The notes beneath the pieces were generated by a model that worked only from the letters and a program-made list of their open reading frames with translations, was not told where the DNA came from and ran no database searches. A stretch of DNA of 64,000 nt from NCBI GenBank assembly GCA_008973525.1, contig WACJ01000502.1:1240001-1304000 (forward strand), in the 5' to 3' direction. Positions 52,265-62,900 of the stretch are shown here, piece by piece. The translations under genes and the position numbers were made by a program. Position 1 is the stretch's first letter; every line of letters begins with the position of its first letter. Source of the stretch: Stenopsyche tienmushanensis. Its lineage: Eukaryota; Arthropoda; Insecta; Trichoptera; Stenopsychidae.

Positions 52265-52620
52265 GCAGCCCTATTCCGTAGCTCGCACAGTCAGCAGACC
52301 GGGCACCACTGAATTTCTTTGCCAAGGAACGTGTCTGATCTGAACAGATCTGACACCATTGGATTTCTTTGTCTGGAGACGTGTCCTATTCCAAGACTCG
52401 CGCGGTCTCACGACCTGACACCACTGGATTTTTTTGCCTGAGAACGTGCCCTATTTCATGGCTCATGTGATCTTCAGATATTATACCACTGGATTTCTTT
52501 GTCTAGGGAAGTGCAAAAGAATTAACTTAAATGACAGAGATGCCCACAAAAGTAATCCTAATTGAAGGAATAAGCTCCTAGACGTAAGACTCCTAAGACA
52601 ACTACAGTTGAAATAATTTT
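52265..52620 (+). repeat. tandem array of an IS630-like transposase fragment
   Basis: The block CACCACTGGATTTCTTTG...ACGTG occurs four times, starting at 52304, 52354, 52419 and 52484 (spacing 50, 65, 65). Each encodes a version of SPDLTPLDFF, the third-catalytic-acid block of the transposase at 37556. Only the last copy continues into the downstream coding region (GATGCCCACAAAAGTAATCC, ACAACTACAGTTGAAATAAT) shared with 37556-37750. A 65-bp unit is not a multiple of three, so the array is not an open protein repeat. Confidence 0.7.
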
Positions 52621-54080
52621 GGTTGATTTTATGCATAATTTTAGTATTTCAAATTCATTTGATCTCCAAATACTCGTCCAAAAAAATCTTGTGAAAAACT
52701 AAACCACATATATCAAGAACTAACAAATTTGCTCTAATGTAACCGTCAAACTACCGATAACCACACTCTCATTGTTGATTAATCATGCAGTCCAAAATCT
52801 TAAAAAGAAATATGTTTGTTATATGTTTTTTTTTACTAAACAATCTTATAACATGCAATCATCGATATCCCATCCCTCAAATGGAGATTTTTATATGTAT
52901 ATTTGACGTGACGATTCATATGCATACATTTATCATCCACTCCAAAAAAAATAAAATAGATTGGTCTCCCGCTTTTATCAGAGAAAATGGCTTAATTTTC
53001 GCGTTCTCGTTCATTTGCCAAAGCTCGTCGGTAAAACTGCCACGTGGCATGTAAATTTTCATTGTCGATGCATCAATTTATTAGCGTCAATTTGAATTGA
53101 AAATCTGACCTGTGGTCACAAAACAACGGCGGAAAATATTTGCGCCGAAAAAAAAATCTAAATAATTGGATTCGCCGGGAAATATGTAGCAACAATGGCG
53201 GCACTGGCACAATAACGGATGAACAAAAACCGTATCGACCATGTGGCAAATGAATAATAAAGGCCTTTGCCTGCACATACCCACCGACCTCAACAATGGT
53301 TTTGTTTCAAACCGGGCGTAGCATATGTAAATATTCAGGCACACGTCAATCTGCGAAAATGTTTGCCTCCAGAGGAGGCGGAGAGGAAGCTGGCCGGGAT
53401 TGTGGCAAAGAGTAGAGAGGCTGCATAAAATCTCGCGAGGGCGGGCCCGAAGGCTCCTTCCGCTAATGCTGCATGAATATCTCTATGAAATATTTAACAT
53501 AAGGTAGATGACGGAGCTGTTTAAAAAGCGAAGAAAAATTGAAGAAGATGAAGCGCCCGAGTGTGTACAAAGCGAACAAAGAATTGGAGTAAATTAGCCA
53601 TGAGCACGGCGCTTATGTAAGATGACTGAATCAAAATATTTTACATGGAAACCGTAGGGAAGAGACGCAGAAGATGGCGAGGATGCTGGCGCAGGTGCTC
53701 ACAAGTATTATGAGTCTTCTTTGCGTTTATAATACAATAAAATTATTATGGTTCGCCGTATTCCCTTTTTTTGTTCTTACGAGATAATTTATCTGCCGAA
53801 AAATATCTTCGCACAGATTTCCAACGGAGCAAATACCACGAAAGCTGAAACAGTGACGCGGTTTAAATTGACAAAATGAACATCGAAAAATGACTATATT
53901 GACGTTTAATGTGTGAAATAATTTGATTAATGATCATCATAGTGCAATCACACACCATGACTACTTTAATAGCATCATATCATCTTTATCATATATTAAC
54001 TTCTTTTTCCGCTCGATATTATAAATGCTCACACAACAGGCCGTCTGGATGAATGTGTCCAAGAGTACTTTGCGGCCATA
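52621..54080. other. non-coding stretch with a GC-richer segment
   Basis: No gene recognised. About 53260-53720 is markedly less AT-rich (GGAGGCGGAGAGGAAGCTGG, CTCGCGAGGGCGGGCCCG). Frames of 67-89 codons are present in this stretch but without domain features. A promoter or enhancer is possible; there is no direct evidence. Confidence 0.35.
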
Positions 54081-54329
54081 TTAACCCTTTAAAGAGGTAA
54101 GACACAGAGTTGTGCCCGAATTCCGGTGATTCAGTGATTATGTTTACTTGAAGGAATTACTGAATATTTTGTGCTATTGACAGTGTCTATTTATTTATAT
54201 ACAAGCTTCATATACGCTGCGACGGTCCTGACAGAAACGTGAATTTGTACGGATGATAAGTGGCAGACATACAAATATAGCATCTAAGTTTATGATGCTT
54301 TAAACTTAGCTCACTAATCAAATGGTTAA
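54081..54329 (-). mobile_element. TTAA MITE family B, copy in reverse orientation
   Basis: 249 bp, TTAA on both sides. The left end TTAACCCTTTAAAGAGGTAA and the right end GCTCACTAATCAAATGGTTAA are the inverted family ends. The interior holds the reverse complements of CGTCGCAGCGTATATGAAGC and the TAAATAAATAGACACTGTC segment. It lacks the TCTCTGTCTC part, so it is an internal deletion. Confidence 0.75.
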
Positions 54330-55039
54330 TACAAAGTACAAATTGAGCAATATTTTTTGTTAAGATAACGGTTAATTATTTGCGATGACCATGTTGATTT
54401 TATTAGAAAGGACTTTCCAAAGAGCCCAAACACTATTTTCATCACAAGAGCTAGGGTGAATATCTACGTGACATTTATAAAGTACATCTCAGAATCGCTC
54501 CTACACTCACAGTGGCATGCTCCCAGCTTTGTGCATCCTATCCTTGCGAATTCGATAATGCATAGGAAGAATGTTTATTTTGGAGAGTCACCCTCTCAGT
54601 TTGACGACTTCAACGCGATACAAATGACAAATAATTGGACAATACTTCAGCTACCATTTTTTATCCAATTTAAAGCTGCCGAATGTTATTCCTAATTCAA
54701 CCGAAAGAGTTTACCTTTTCTAAGGAATAAAAAGTAAAGAGATCATATTTGATTAATTTAATTCGGCTTCCCCATTTTTAGCACATTAATGGTATATCAT
54801 TTTATTAATTTGTTTCCAGAGCAACAAAAATCCATAGCCATGGAACAATATACAACTTGGCATCGTATAACACAGTCTTTATACAACACGGTTTTGATTT
54901 AACACATACGGAATATTTTTGTAGAACACCATTTCAAAAAAGGATTTAAAATGCTTTAATTAGTGCATAATATAAGGTATTAATTATATCGAATATCATA
55001 ACTAATCATGATGAAGAAACGCTCTGGTGACAAGTGGCA

Positions 55040-55233
55040 TTTGATGGTGTAGTCAACCATTCTATGACGCCGAGATAGGAACCACGCTATAGAAAATTAG
55101 CCACCAATACAAAATTTGTACGTATTCAGTTTGTCAACAAGTGCAAGTGATTAACATGCGTGAGGAAGCATTGACCTTACGTGTTTTGCTTGCATAAATG
55201 GCGCAAACGAAGTGGACGCTATAGGAGGGTTGA
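55040..55233. mobile_element. pogo-like MITE, second copy
   Basis: Reverse-orientation homologue of 13108-13300. The left end AGTCAACCATTCTATGACGC is decayed; the right end GGACGCTATAGGAGGGTTGACTG is followed by TA. Internal segments such as CAAGTGCAAGTGATTAACA and GCGCAAACGAAGTGG are shared with the first copy. Confidence 0.75.
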
Positions 55234-55349
55234 CTGTATTATGAATTAAACAACTTTTAACTGTAATTTCGATCAATTTACTACCATAACATAATCACTG
55301 TCGTTAATCCATTTCAAAATTATTTATATCAAGATTTATTTTAACATTT

Positions 55350-55573
55350 TTTGGGTTTTTTTTTCTTGTTGTCACTTTTGTACAAAAGTATTATGTAGGA
55401 GTATCTTTGCTAAGTTCCACACATAGTCCCTATTTCCTAAGTATCAAGGTTGTCGAAATAGATTTTTTTTTCAACATTATATATAAGATATAGGGACTAT
55501 ATGTGAAACGTAGCAAAAGACACCCCTAACTCCAAAAAAAAATTTGTCAGTCCATGTGCTTTAGCACACCTGT
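55350..55573. mobile_element. foldback MITE family F, copy 3
   Basis: The left arm has AGTATCTTTGCTAAGTTCCA, CACATAGTCCCTATTTCCTA and AGTATCAAGGTTGTCGAAAT. The right arm has GATATAGGGACTATATGTGA, AACGTAGCAAAAGACACCCC and the end TTTAGCACACCTGTA. The arms pair imperfectly; the left outer end is decayed. Confidence 0.65.
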
Positions 55574-56541
55574 ATTTTATATTTAACCAAACATTCATTC
55601 AATTCACACTCTACACAAAATCTATTGGATCAACATTGAAAAAATCGATGTCTCAAACGGTTGAGACAGAGGACCGGAATAAGTTAATCGGCAGTTTCAT
55701 ATGATACAGCATATATTAGCACACATAGATGTGTGTATTTAATTTCCTTTTTTCGTGCAAAAGCTTGAATGCACAGCTATCTTATGTATTTTATCTCTCA
55801 CGTGTTTCACCTCGTTCCAGAGTGTAATGGTCGTAATATTTGCATTTCAATGTTTTTTTCTCGGCCTTAACGACTTACGAAAGAGTTACGGTTTGGGGAA
55901 TGGTTACTTTATGCACGCCGGCGTTATTTATGGCGATATTATTTTTTCAGTTTGATTCAAAATTTTGATTTAATATCTGAAGGGCCTCATCGATCCAGAC
56001 ATCCCCCTGCGACAGCATCCAGCCGGTAAATGGTTTCTCCTCATCAAACATATGGTAATGTCTCAATGGGTCGGTGATTATTTGCTTGTCACAACCAACA
56101 TATCACACTCGCATCGCAGCTCGCACGGGGCGTAATACGACTATTGCGGTCTGAATGTTATCATTCAACATCTGAGGGCCTGATGATGTATTCAAAATCG
56201 CTGTTTGGATTAGCTATTTATTGAATTTGACATGTTTGCTCCCATATAATGGGGGAATCCTTTCATCTTTCAAAGGAAAATTGATACGCCAATGATATCC
56301 TCTGCGGCTTTAGTCAGAAAATTGGGGGGCATGTCGTGGTTGAAACGTTTTCAAACATTTATATTATAAAAGGCGATAAATCAAAAATATCAAAGTGGTT
56401 GTTTAAAAAATATACAATCAAATTTAAGCATTCCCAAGTGCTGTTCATCCGCAGTAAATGTTTTTAGCGGCATTCTTTCAGTTTTAATTAAAAGTGAACA
56501 AACATTCAAACATACTTCTTTCCTCTTGGAGATCCGTTAAG

Positions 56542-57194
56542 TTAACACTTTGAGACCCGCTGACGCCTTTTGGCGTAAAAATTCCCCAACCGTTATGAAC
56601 CGCTGACGCCATTTGGCGTAAAAACGTGGGCCTACATCATCATAAAAAAAATATGTTACCGACACTTATATTTCACTATTCGTTGACAGATATTTCTACA
56701 GATATAAAGGGTATATAAATTTGAGTTTTAAGTTTGAAGAAAGTAAATAAATTTCCTATAAGAATCATATTAGAAGTCGATCCTAAGACAATTTTAAATT
56801 GAAAAGTATCTCCCAAGACAAAAAAGGTTGGACGATTCTGAAGTAAAGGATATATACATATCCAGTGGCGGTCCTTCCATAGAATTGCGAAGTATTATCA
56901 CCCTCATGTAGTAAATAAATTTTAAATGAAATATAAATAACAAGTAATATTTATAGAAAGAAAAAAAATGTATTTCGTTGGTTTGAGAGCCACTGGTTGA
57001 AAGTTGTAAAATGAAGATCACAGATCAATACCTTTGATTTGTAGAACATAACCTGAAAATTTCACGTATATACACTCATAGGTTAAAAAGATATGTTAAT
57101 TATTATAAAGGTCTTGATTTTTTGCGAAATTTGCCTAAAACGAGCGGCCCCCACAGGATTTTCATACCAAAAAGCGCGGTTCTCAAAGTGTTAA
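56542..57194. mobile_element. TTAA MITE family C, about 650 bp
   Basis: TTAA at 56542-56545 and 57191-57194 flanks ends CACTTTGAGACCCGCTGACG and GCGCGGTTCTCAAAGTG, inverted repeats of about 17 bases with one or two mismatches. Two direct units near the left end, ACCCGCTGACGCCTTTTGGC and AACCGCTGACGCCATTTGGC, each followed by GTAAAAA, contain a small hairpin (GACGCC...GGCGT). No transposase was recognised inside; a 75-codon minus-strand frame at 56794-57021 is uninformative. Confidence 0.75.
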
Positions 57195-58584
57195 TATATC
57201 ACAGAGAGCTTTGAAGTGCTAATGCATCCATACAAAGCGAGAAACTTCTACCTACTTAGCTTGTATATTAATTAAAATTAAAAGTGCATGTGTCTTTATT
57301 AAGTTTCAGACACGTGACTAATCACGTAGCTTGTATACTCCGACAGAATTTCATAGTTGTTATTGAAGTAAGAACAAAGTAATGGCCACAAAAGCTACCG
57401 AAATTTAATATGGGCAAATGCCAGGTGTTGGAGTATCTCACGTGACTATTAAAACACTAATTATGAAGTTCAACATGTTTTGGGGTGGCATAGACGAGGA
57501 GCAATTCATTTTAATTTTCATAATAAGGGATTGAAAGCAGAATGTTAGTGATGAACACGTTGTTCGTATTCGCATTGTTTAATGGGGGGCTTTTTACGCG
57601 TCCCACTGGCCTCTTTTCGGTATAGCTACTTGTGCAACCTATTTTCATTCATTTTCAGCTCGTTCATAAGCTTGGAAGCTTTCCCCTGGGGAGCGCCTCG
57701 GGATTGTTTCCACCTTTTGATGAGGGAAGCTGTGCCAGTGAGTCATTGATTGTGATGAATTCCTGGATGACTTGTTAAGGATGTTTGATGCTTTTGAAGA
57801 AGCTTTTGGATATTGAAATTAATTAAAACGCGTGATGAATTTGATAGAACCTAGGACTGATACTTTATTGCCCAAAGTATTCCAAAGAAAAATATAATAT
57901 TTCCATATACAATCGAAAAGAACTTGAATCCAAAATCCTCAGGCTATATTTTAAGGCGATATTAAAGATATTCAATCGAGCTTAAAATGTTCAACTATTT
58001 GTAATCAAATTTTGTAGCAACCCATCAAGATACAATATCCGGTCTCAAACGTGATACATTTGAAAGCCCGTCATAAGAAAACTATTACGTAATAGTATTT
58101 TCAAGTATAGCAGAATAAACAACAAGAGCTTTAAATAATGAGCTTTTCTCAGAAGCAAAAATCATTAATATATAAAGAGCAGAGTAAAGTTGTTTATATC
58201 AAAATTGCAAGAAAATCGTTTGATAAACTTGATAAACATATTTTTTGTATTCTCTGATCTTATTTAGCAAAATTCCTTTATTTACATCTCTTGAACATTA
58301 AATATCCTCAACTAATAAAAATTAAAACTTAAATCCAGATTGTAAAAATTAAATCATTTGCTTCTACTCAAATTAAACATACTTCTAACAAAATTCTAAA
58401 TACTTGGTTGATAAATTTTAACAGGGCCTTAGAAAGAAGAAGAAACCTCAGCAAATCGTATTTTTTTTCTAAGTAAAATAATTACAAGTTACGAACGTCA
58501 AAAACGTTTGAGGAGACAAAGCTTTTGTAAATAAACGGCAAGGATAAATTAAAAATGCGCATATTAAGGCTCTTAAAAATTAAT

Positions 58585-59131
58585 TAATTTAAATTTAATT
58601 CGAGCAATAGAAGCTTAGGGGATGAATCGATAACAGGACGACTTTCGAATTTTGATAACTATGCAATAAAATACCTAATCGAGTCAGATCCACGACAAAT
58701 AATCGAGGAGCTATTGCAAAGACTGGGATATGTAAAACGAATAGGGAGGGTGTTATGGGGTAGGATAGGATTAAAAGAGAACCACCGTATTTATTCAACA
58801 TAAAAATACGATACTGCTTCATGATAATGCGCGCCCTCATAAAGCAAAATTGACACTGGATAAAATAAGGGAATTAAACTGGGAAGTGCTACCGCATCAA
58901 ATTTATTCACCCCGACGGATTTCCACCTTTTTAAGTCCATGTTCAATTCGAAATTGCAACTAAAGTGGAAATGCAATTAAATTTGTTTTTTTTTTGTTTC
59001 TAAGTTGGAAAGTTTTTACAAAAAAGAGATCGAAAAATTGACAAAGTGATGAGACAAAGTTGTATATAAAAAAATATTATAATTTTGAATTTCTATTTGC
59101 TAAATACGCTAATATTTTTGGGTCTCCCTAA
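58585..59131 (+). mobile_element. mariner-like element, internally deleted second copy
   Basis: Plus-strand relative of 28386-29315. Homology begins near GAGCAATAGAAGCTTAGGGG (about 58603) and ends at TCTCCCTAA (59131) followed by TA. Translation gives [33 protein letters not shown], then FHLFKSMF and KLESFYKK. The segment between AAAAGAGAACCACC (about 58777) and the HDNARPH block is missing compared with the other copy, removing the TGDE part. The 5' terminal repeat is lost. Confidence 0.8.
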
Positions 59132-59244
59132 TATATTTTCATAGATAAGAAGGAAATAAACTTGTTGTTATTTGAAAGTATTTAACTCTGACAATGACTT
59201 ATCATGAGCAAAAATGAAATGTTTTAACCCTTATGGGTCGTAAG

Positions 59245-59941
59245 TGGGGAACCATTTGTTTAATATAAAAATAATTTTTAATTTCTAAAAATTTCAAATA
59301 TTATTTTAAAAATATGCCTAAAATAATATTAAAGCATCGAGTGTTTCGTCATTTAGTTTGGATCTGATTTTGGTACCCAAGCAACTTGCTGTTGAAAATG
59401 CACGCTCAGCCACCACACTCATTGGAGGTATCATCATCAGATATTTAAATGCTTGTTCGAGTTGATGACCGCGTGAGCCCCCATTTTCGTATAACACCAT
59501 CAATGTGAGTGATAAAATTCCTTTATGCTGAGACATGGATAATCGATTTTCTGACATAATATTTATTCCCGTCGTTGCAGATGAATATTTACATACTATA
59601 ATACTTTGATATAATTCGTAGTTATATCACGGAGGAATACAAAAATTCTGAAGTCCGTATCTATTATATTTCGTATCGATATACTAATTATTAGAGTCGA
59701 GGTGTAGTAAATACATCACCGGTTGGGAAAGGTTAATATAACAATTTGAATAACACATATGTACTGTATATATGTATACATGGATTAGATAGTTACTACC
59801 CCTAGGCGTCGCCTAAGTTCACCAATTAGTAGTTACGCCACTGTTTCCAAGCGTCCAGTTTTCGGCGGGAAAGTCTCGATTTAGTAGCCTTCATATAACG
59901 GATTCATGAGCACCTAAAACTGTCTGGGATTGGATTCCCTA
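59245..59941 (-). mobile_element. non-autonomous hAT element with perfect 8-bp duplication, copy 2
   Basis: GTCGTAAG occurs at 59237-59244 and 59942-59949. The ends are TGGGGAACCATTTG on the left and, on the minus strand, TAGGGAATCCAATCCCAG on the right. Minus-strand sequence is clearly homologous to 31348-32129 (for example CTAAATCGAGACTTTCCCGC and TCATCTGCAACGACGGGAAT). It lacks the segment with CCCGGGAT and TCCCGAAAAATTCGGGAT found near the ends of copy 1. Confidence 0.85.
59318..59557 (-). CDS. hAT transposase C-terminal domain remnant, copy 2
   Basis: 79 codons: MSENRLSMSQHKGILSLTLM as in copy 1, then MIPPMSVVAERAFSTASCLG and TKIRSKLNDETLDALILF ending at a stop. The PPMSVVAERAFS order is closer to the standard hATC (xPxSVxxERAFSxA) than copy 1, which lacks the residues before MSVEDER. 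The reading frame is shorter at its end than copy 1 because of a stop after LILF. Confidence 0.7.
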   Translation of the reverse strand: MSENRLSMSQHKGILSLTLMVLYENGGSRGHQLEQAFKYLMMIPPMSVVAERAFSTASCLGTKIRSKLNDETLDALILF

Positions 59942-59949
59942 GTCGTAAG

Positions 59950-62900
59950 CCACCTCTCACGTGACAACAGCACTTTGTCACTACGGTCGTACGTCACGTG
60001 ACAGGTGACAATTTTTTTTTTCTGTGTGGAAAGCGAACTCGATGCCTCTTCAGTTTAGTTAACATCCACAGTGATATATTTCTGCTTTTTGTACTTAATT
60101 TTTAATATATTGAGCCCAGAAATTAACATTGAAAAAATTACAAATTTCAATAGTAATGATAGTGGTTGTGAATATTTTGAAAACTATTAACAAAGCGAAC
60201 TTATAAAAAGAAGCATTTTTAGTTTTTTTTTTCGTGGTAATCATCTGATCGCTTTATTATTTTTACTTTTCCGATTATGGAAATAACGGTATATTTGGCT
60301 CCAGACTAAAAGAAAATAACTAGAATACATTGTTCAATTCATCATCGTGAAGCACAAATTTGTTCAGATTGAAGATGCGTTTAGGGGATGAAAATTTTAT
60401 GATTGATCATCTGCAGCAGACAATCGTTGTTCCATGATAAGATGGATGACATAATTACGTAAATGAAGAATAATTGAAGATAAAAAACCTTCATTTATCG
60501 CTTATTTCGACTAGTGTCGATGATCGAATCTACTGTTTTTGCCAATCACTTCGTTTAAATGTCAGCTTTATAATGAATCATGTTTTTAAATACATAAAGC
60601 TGTTATTCTTGTGTTAGAAATTTCTAGTCGATTAAATAAGCATGCCGTCAAGGAAATGGAGCGATGGTGGAGCTTTACAATTTGCTTGCTTTGCTGCTCC
60701 AGACAGTTACGTCCGAGCTGCTATGGACGCCGGAAACTAATTGTACGTGCAATTTAATCGAAAATTAGTTTTAAATGGCTCAGCTTCATCGGAGGGACCA
60801 TGAGCTTCATTACGACGTGCCAAGAATGAGCTCATAGTCCCGTGCAGCGGCGAATGGTTACCCGATTCCGGGAATATGGCGGCATTGTTGAGGAATCGCA
60901 GCGATCACCCTTCGGGCGCGGAGAAGTCACGCCAACTTCTGCTTCTGACACGCCATAATGAAAGCTGAAGCCCTAATTTGTACAATTGTCAACGCTATTT
61001 ATTGCTGCGGGTTGCGTTCGGGAACTTTTTGTTAGCAATTAAGCGAATGTAATATTGCTGCATGGCAGTAGCATTTTTAAGCCGCTTAAGCTCGTGTAAG
61101 CTCCACAATTCTACTTCCTTTAACACGCCGTGTAATTGGATCAGCTATATTACTACGACTGACATTTCGAATCTTAGTTTCTAAAACAGTTCTTATTAGC
61201 AAGCAGTCGGCTATTAACAAATCCATTTGGGCAACCAGCTTGGGATAAATTATGCCTTAATTATAACAATAAATCACGAAATGCTCCATTGAAAAGACTG
61301 CCTATATCCATACGTATAAATACACCGCATGATATAATCTGGAGTGAAGTGGCAATAGCTCCCCTGATGAAAGCCATTCTCGTGGTTATCTTCAATTCTC
61401 ATATTCCCAAGCTGATAATGGAAACAGCGCATAAACAGCACTAAATCAAATTGTCTGCAATACGACCATTTAAGATGTTATATTCGAAGAAATTAAATTC
61501 CCAAATGAAAATTATCAATGCAAATTAAAAAAATGATATTTAGAACAGTGTTGGCCATTTTATGATCCGCGAGTCAGTTACTGACCTACGAAGGTTTTTT
61601 ATCTGAAGTGTAACTTGATTTTTTTAAACCTGGTGTGATAATTACAAATGATATTGCATTCAGTTCAGTAACGAAAGTCTCTGTCAAAATAAACAGAATT
61701 TTACCCATTTAGGTATGATGGATGGATTTTAATTATTAGATAGGTATTTACCAACAATCTGAATAATCTATGATACTATATCAAATAATCCATGATATCA
61801 ATAATAGCTATATTGCGCCACGATAAACGTATCTGATAAAAATAAGCTGAACGCAAATAAGGGTGGATAGATGCAAACATAGAATTTAAGCCCCACAATA
61901 AATTAAATGCATGATTTTCTGCAGAATGCTCTTGCAGAAAACCACTCAGCGAACATGGGGAATATATTTCGCTGGGAATAAAATTTAGCATCGTGACAAA
62001 ATGTTTATAGACCGAAATAAATCTTGCATTCCGGAATTGCCCCAGATCTTCTTTCAGCTCTAATGGGAGCGGATGTTTAAAAATCTCGCATTGAGATGGT
62101 CCAATTTAAAAAAATCGCTGATTAAACGTTTTAAAGCTGTTAATGAATATAGCGATGTAAAATACTTTGAGCGTCATTTCTAAATTGTGATGCAATCGCT
62201 TGATTTCAGCCCTGCGGATAGATGGCAGCACTCACTGCTTTCGGCAGTGAGATTTGTATGCAACATTATGTCATATGTCTACACGTTTATAATTTGATCT
62301 AAATGTATATTTATATTATAGAAATTTATTTATTTTTATAAAGAAAGCATGTTGAGATGATCAACTTTAAAAAATACTTAAAGCGTATACATAATTTCAA
62401 ACAATATCATATTGTACAAATATGATATATCAAATAACGGCGCGTCAGTGATAAAAGGTTTTTAACTAATTAAAGTCATTATAGCTCAATTGGGGGCTAC
62501 TTTACTCAGATCTACGTCCAACATGCCCGAGGGTTCCCACGGAAACATAAGCAAAAGGCTAGTCAGGCAAAAGCAAAAATCAGGCTTTTATTAATAAAAA
62601 TTCCTTCTAAAAGCTATATATTTAAATTTATAAAAATAATGATTAATAAAAATGAGAATCGATTAATAGCGACCTTTTCTATCTTCCTGCGGACACACTG
62701 CATCTAGTATAATGATATCTGATGCAAGAAGGTCATTAGACAGCGCTGGCGGAAAGTTCGAGAAGATGTCCTTCCCGCAGGCTCATAGCTGTTATTTCTT
62801 TCTCCGTAAATTAAACAAAATAGTTAAGAAGAGAGGCTTTCTGTCAGTATTTCTTTTTCTCTCCAAACTCAACGCGCAAGGCAACTTAAATTCTTTCAAA

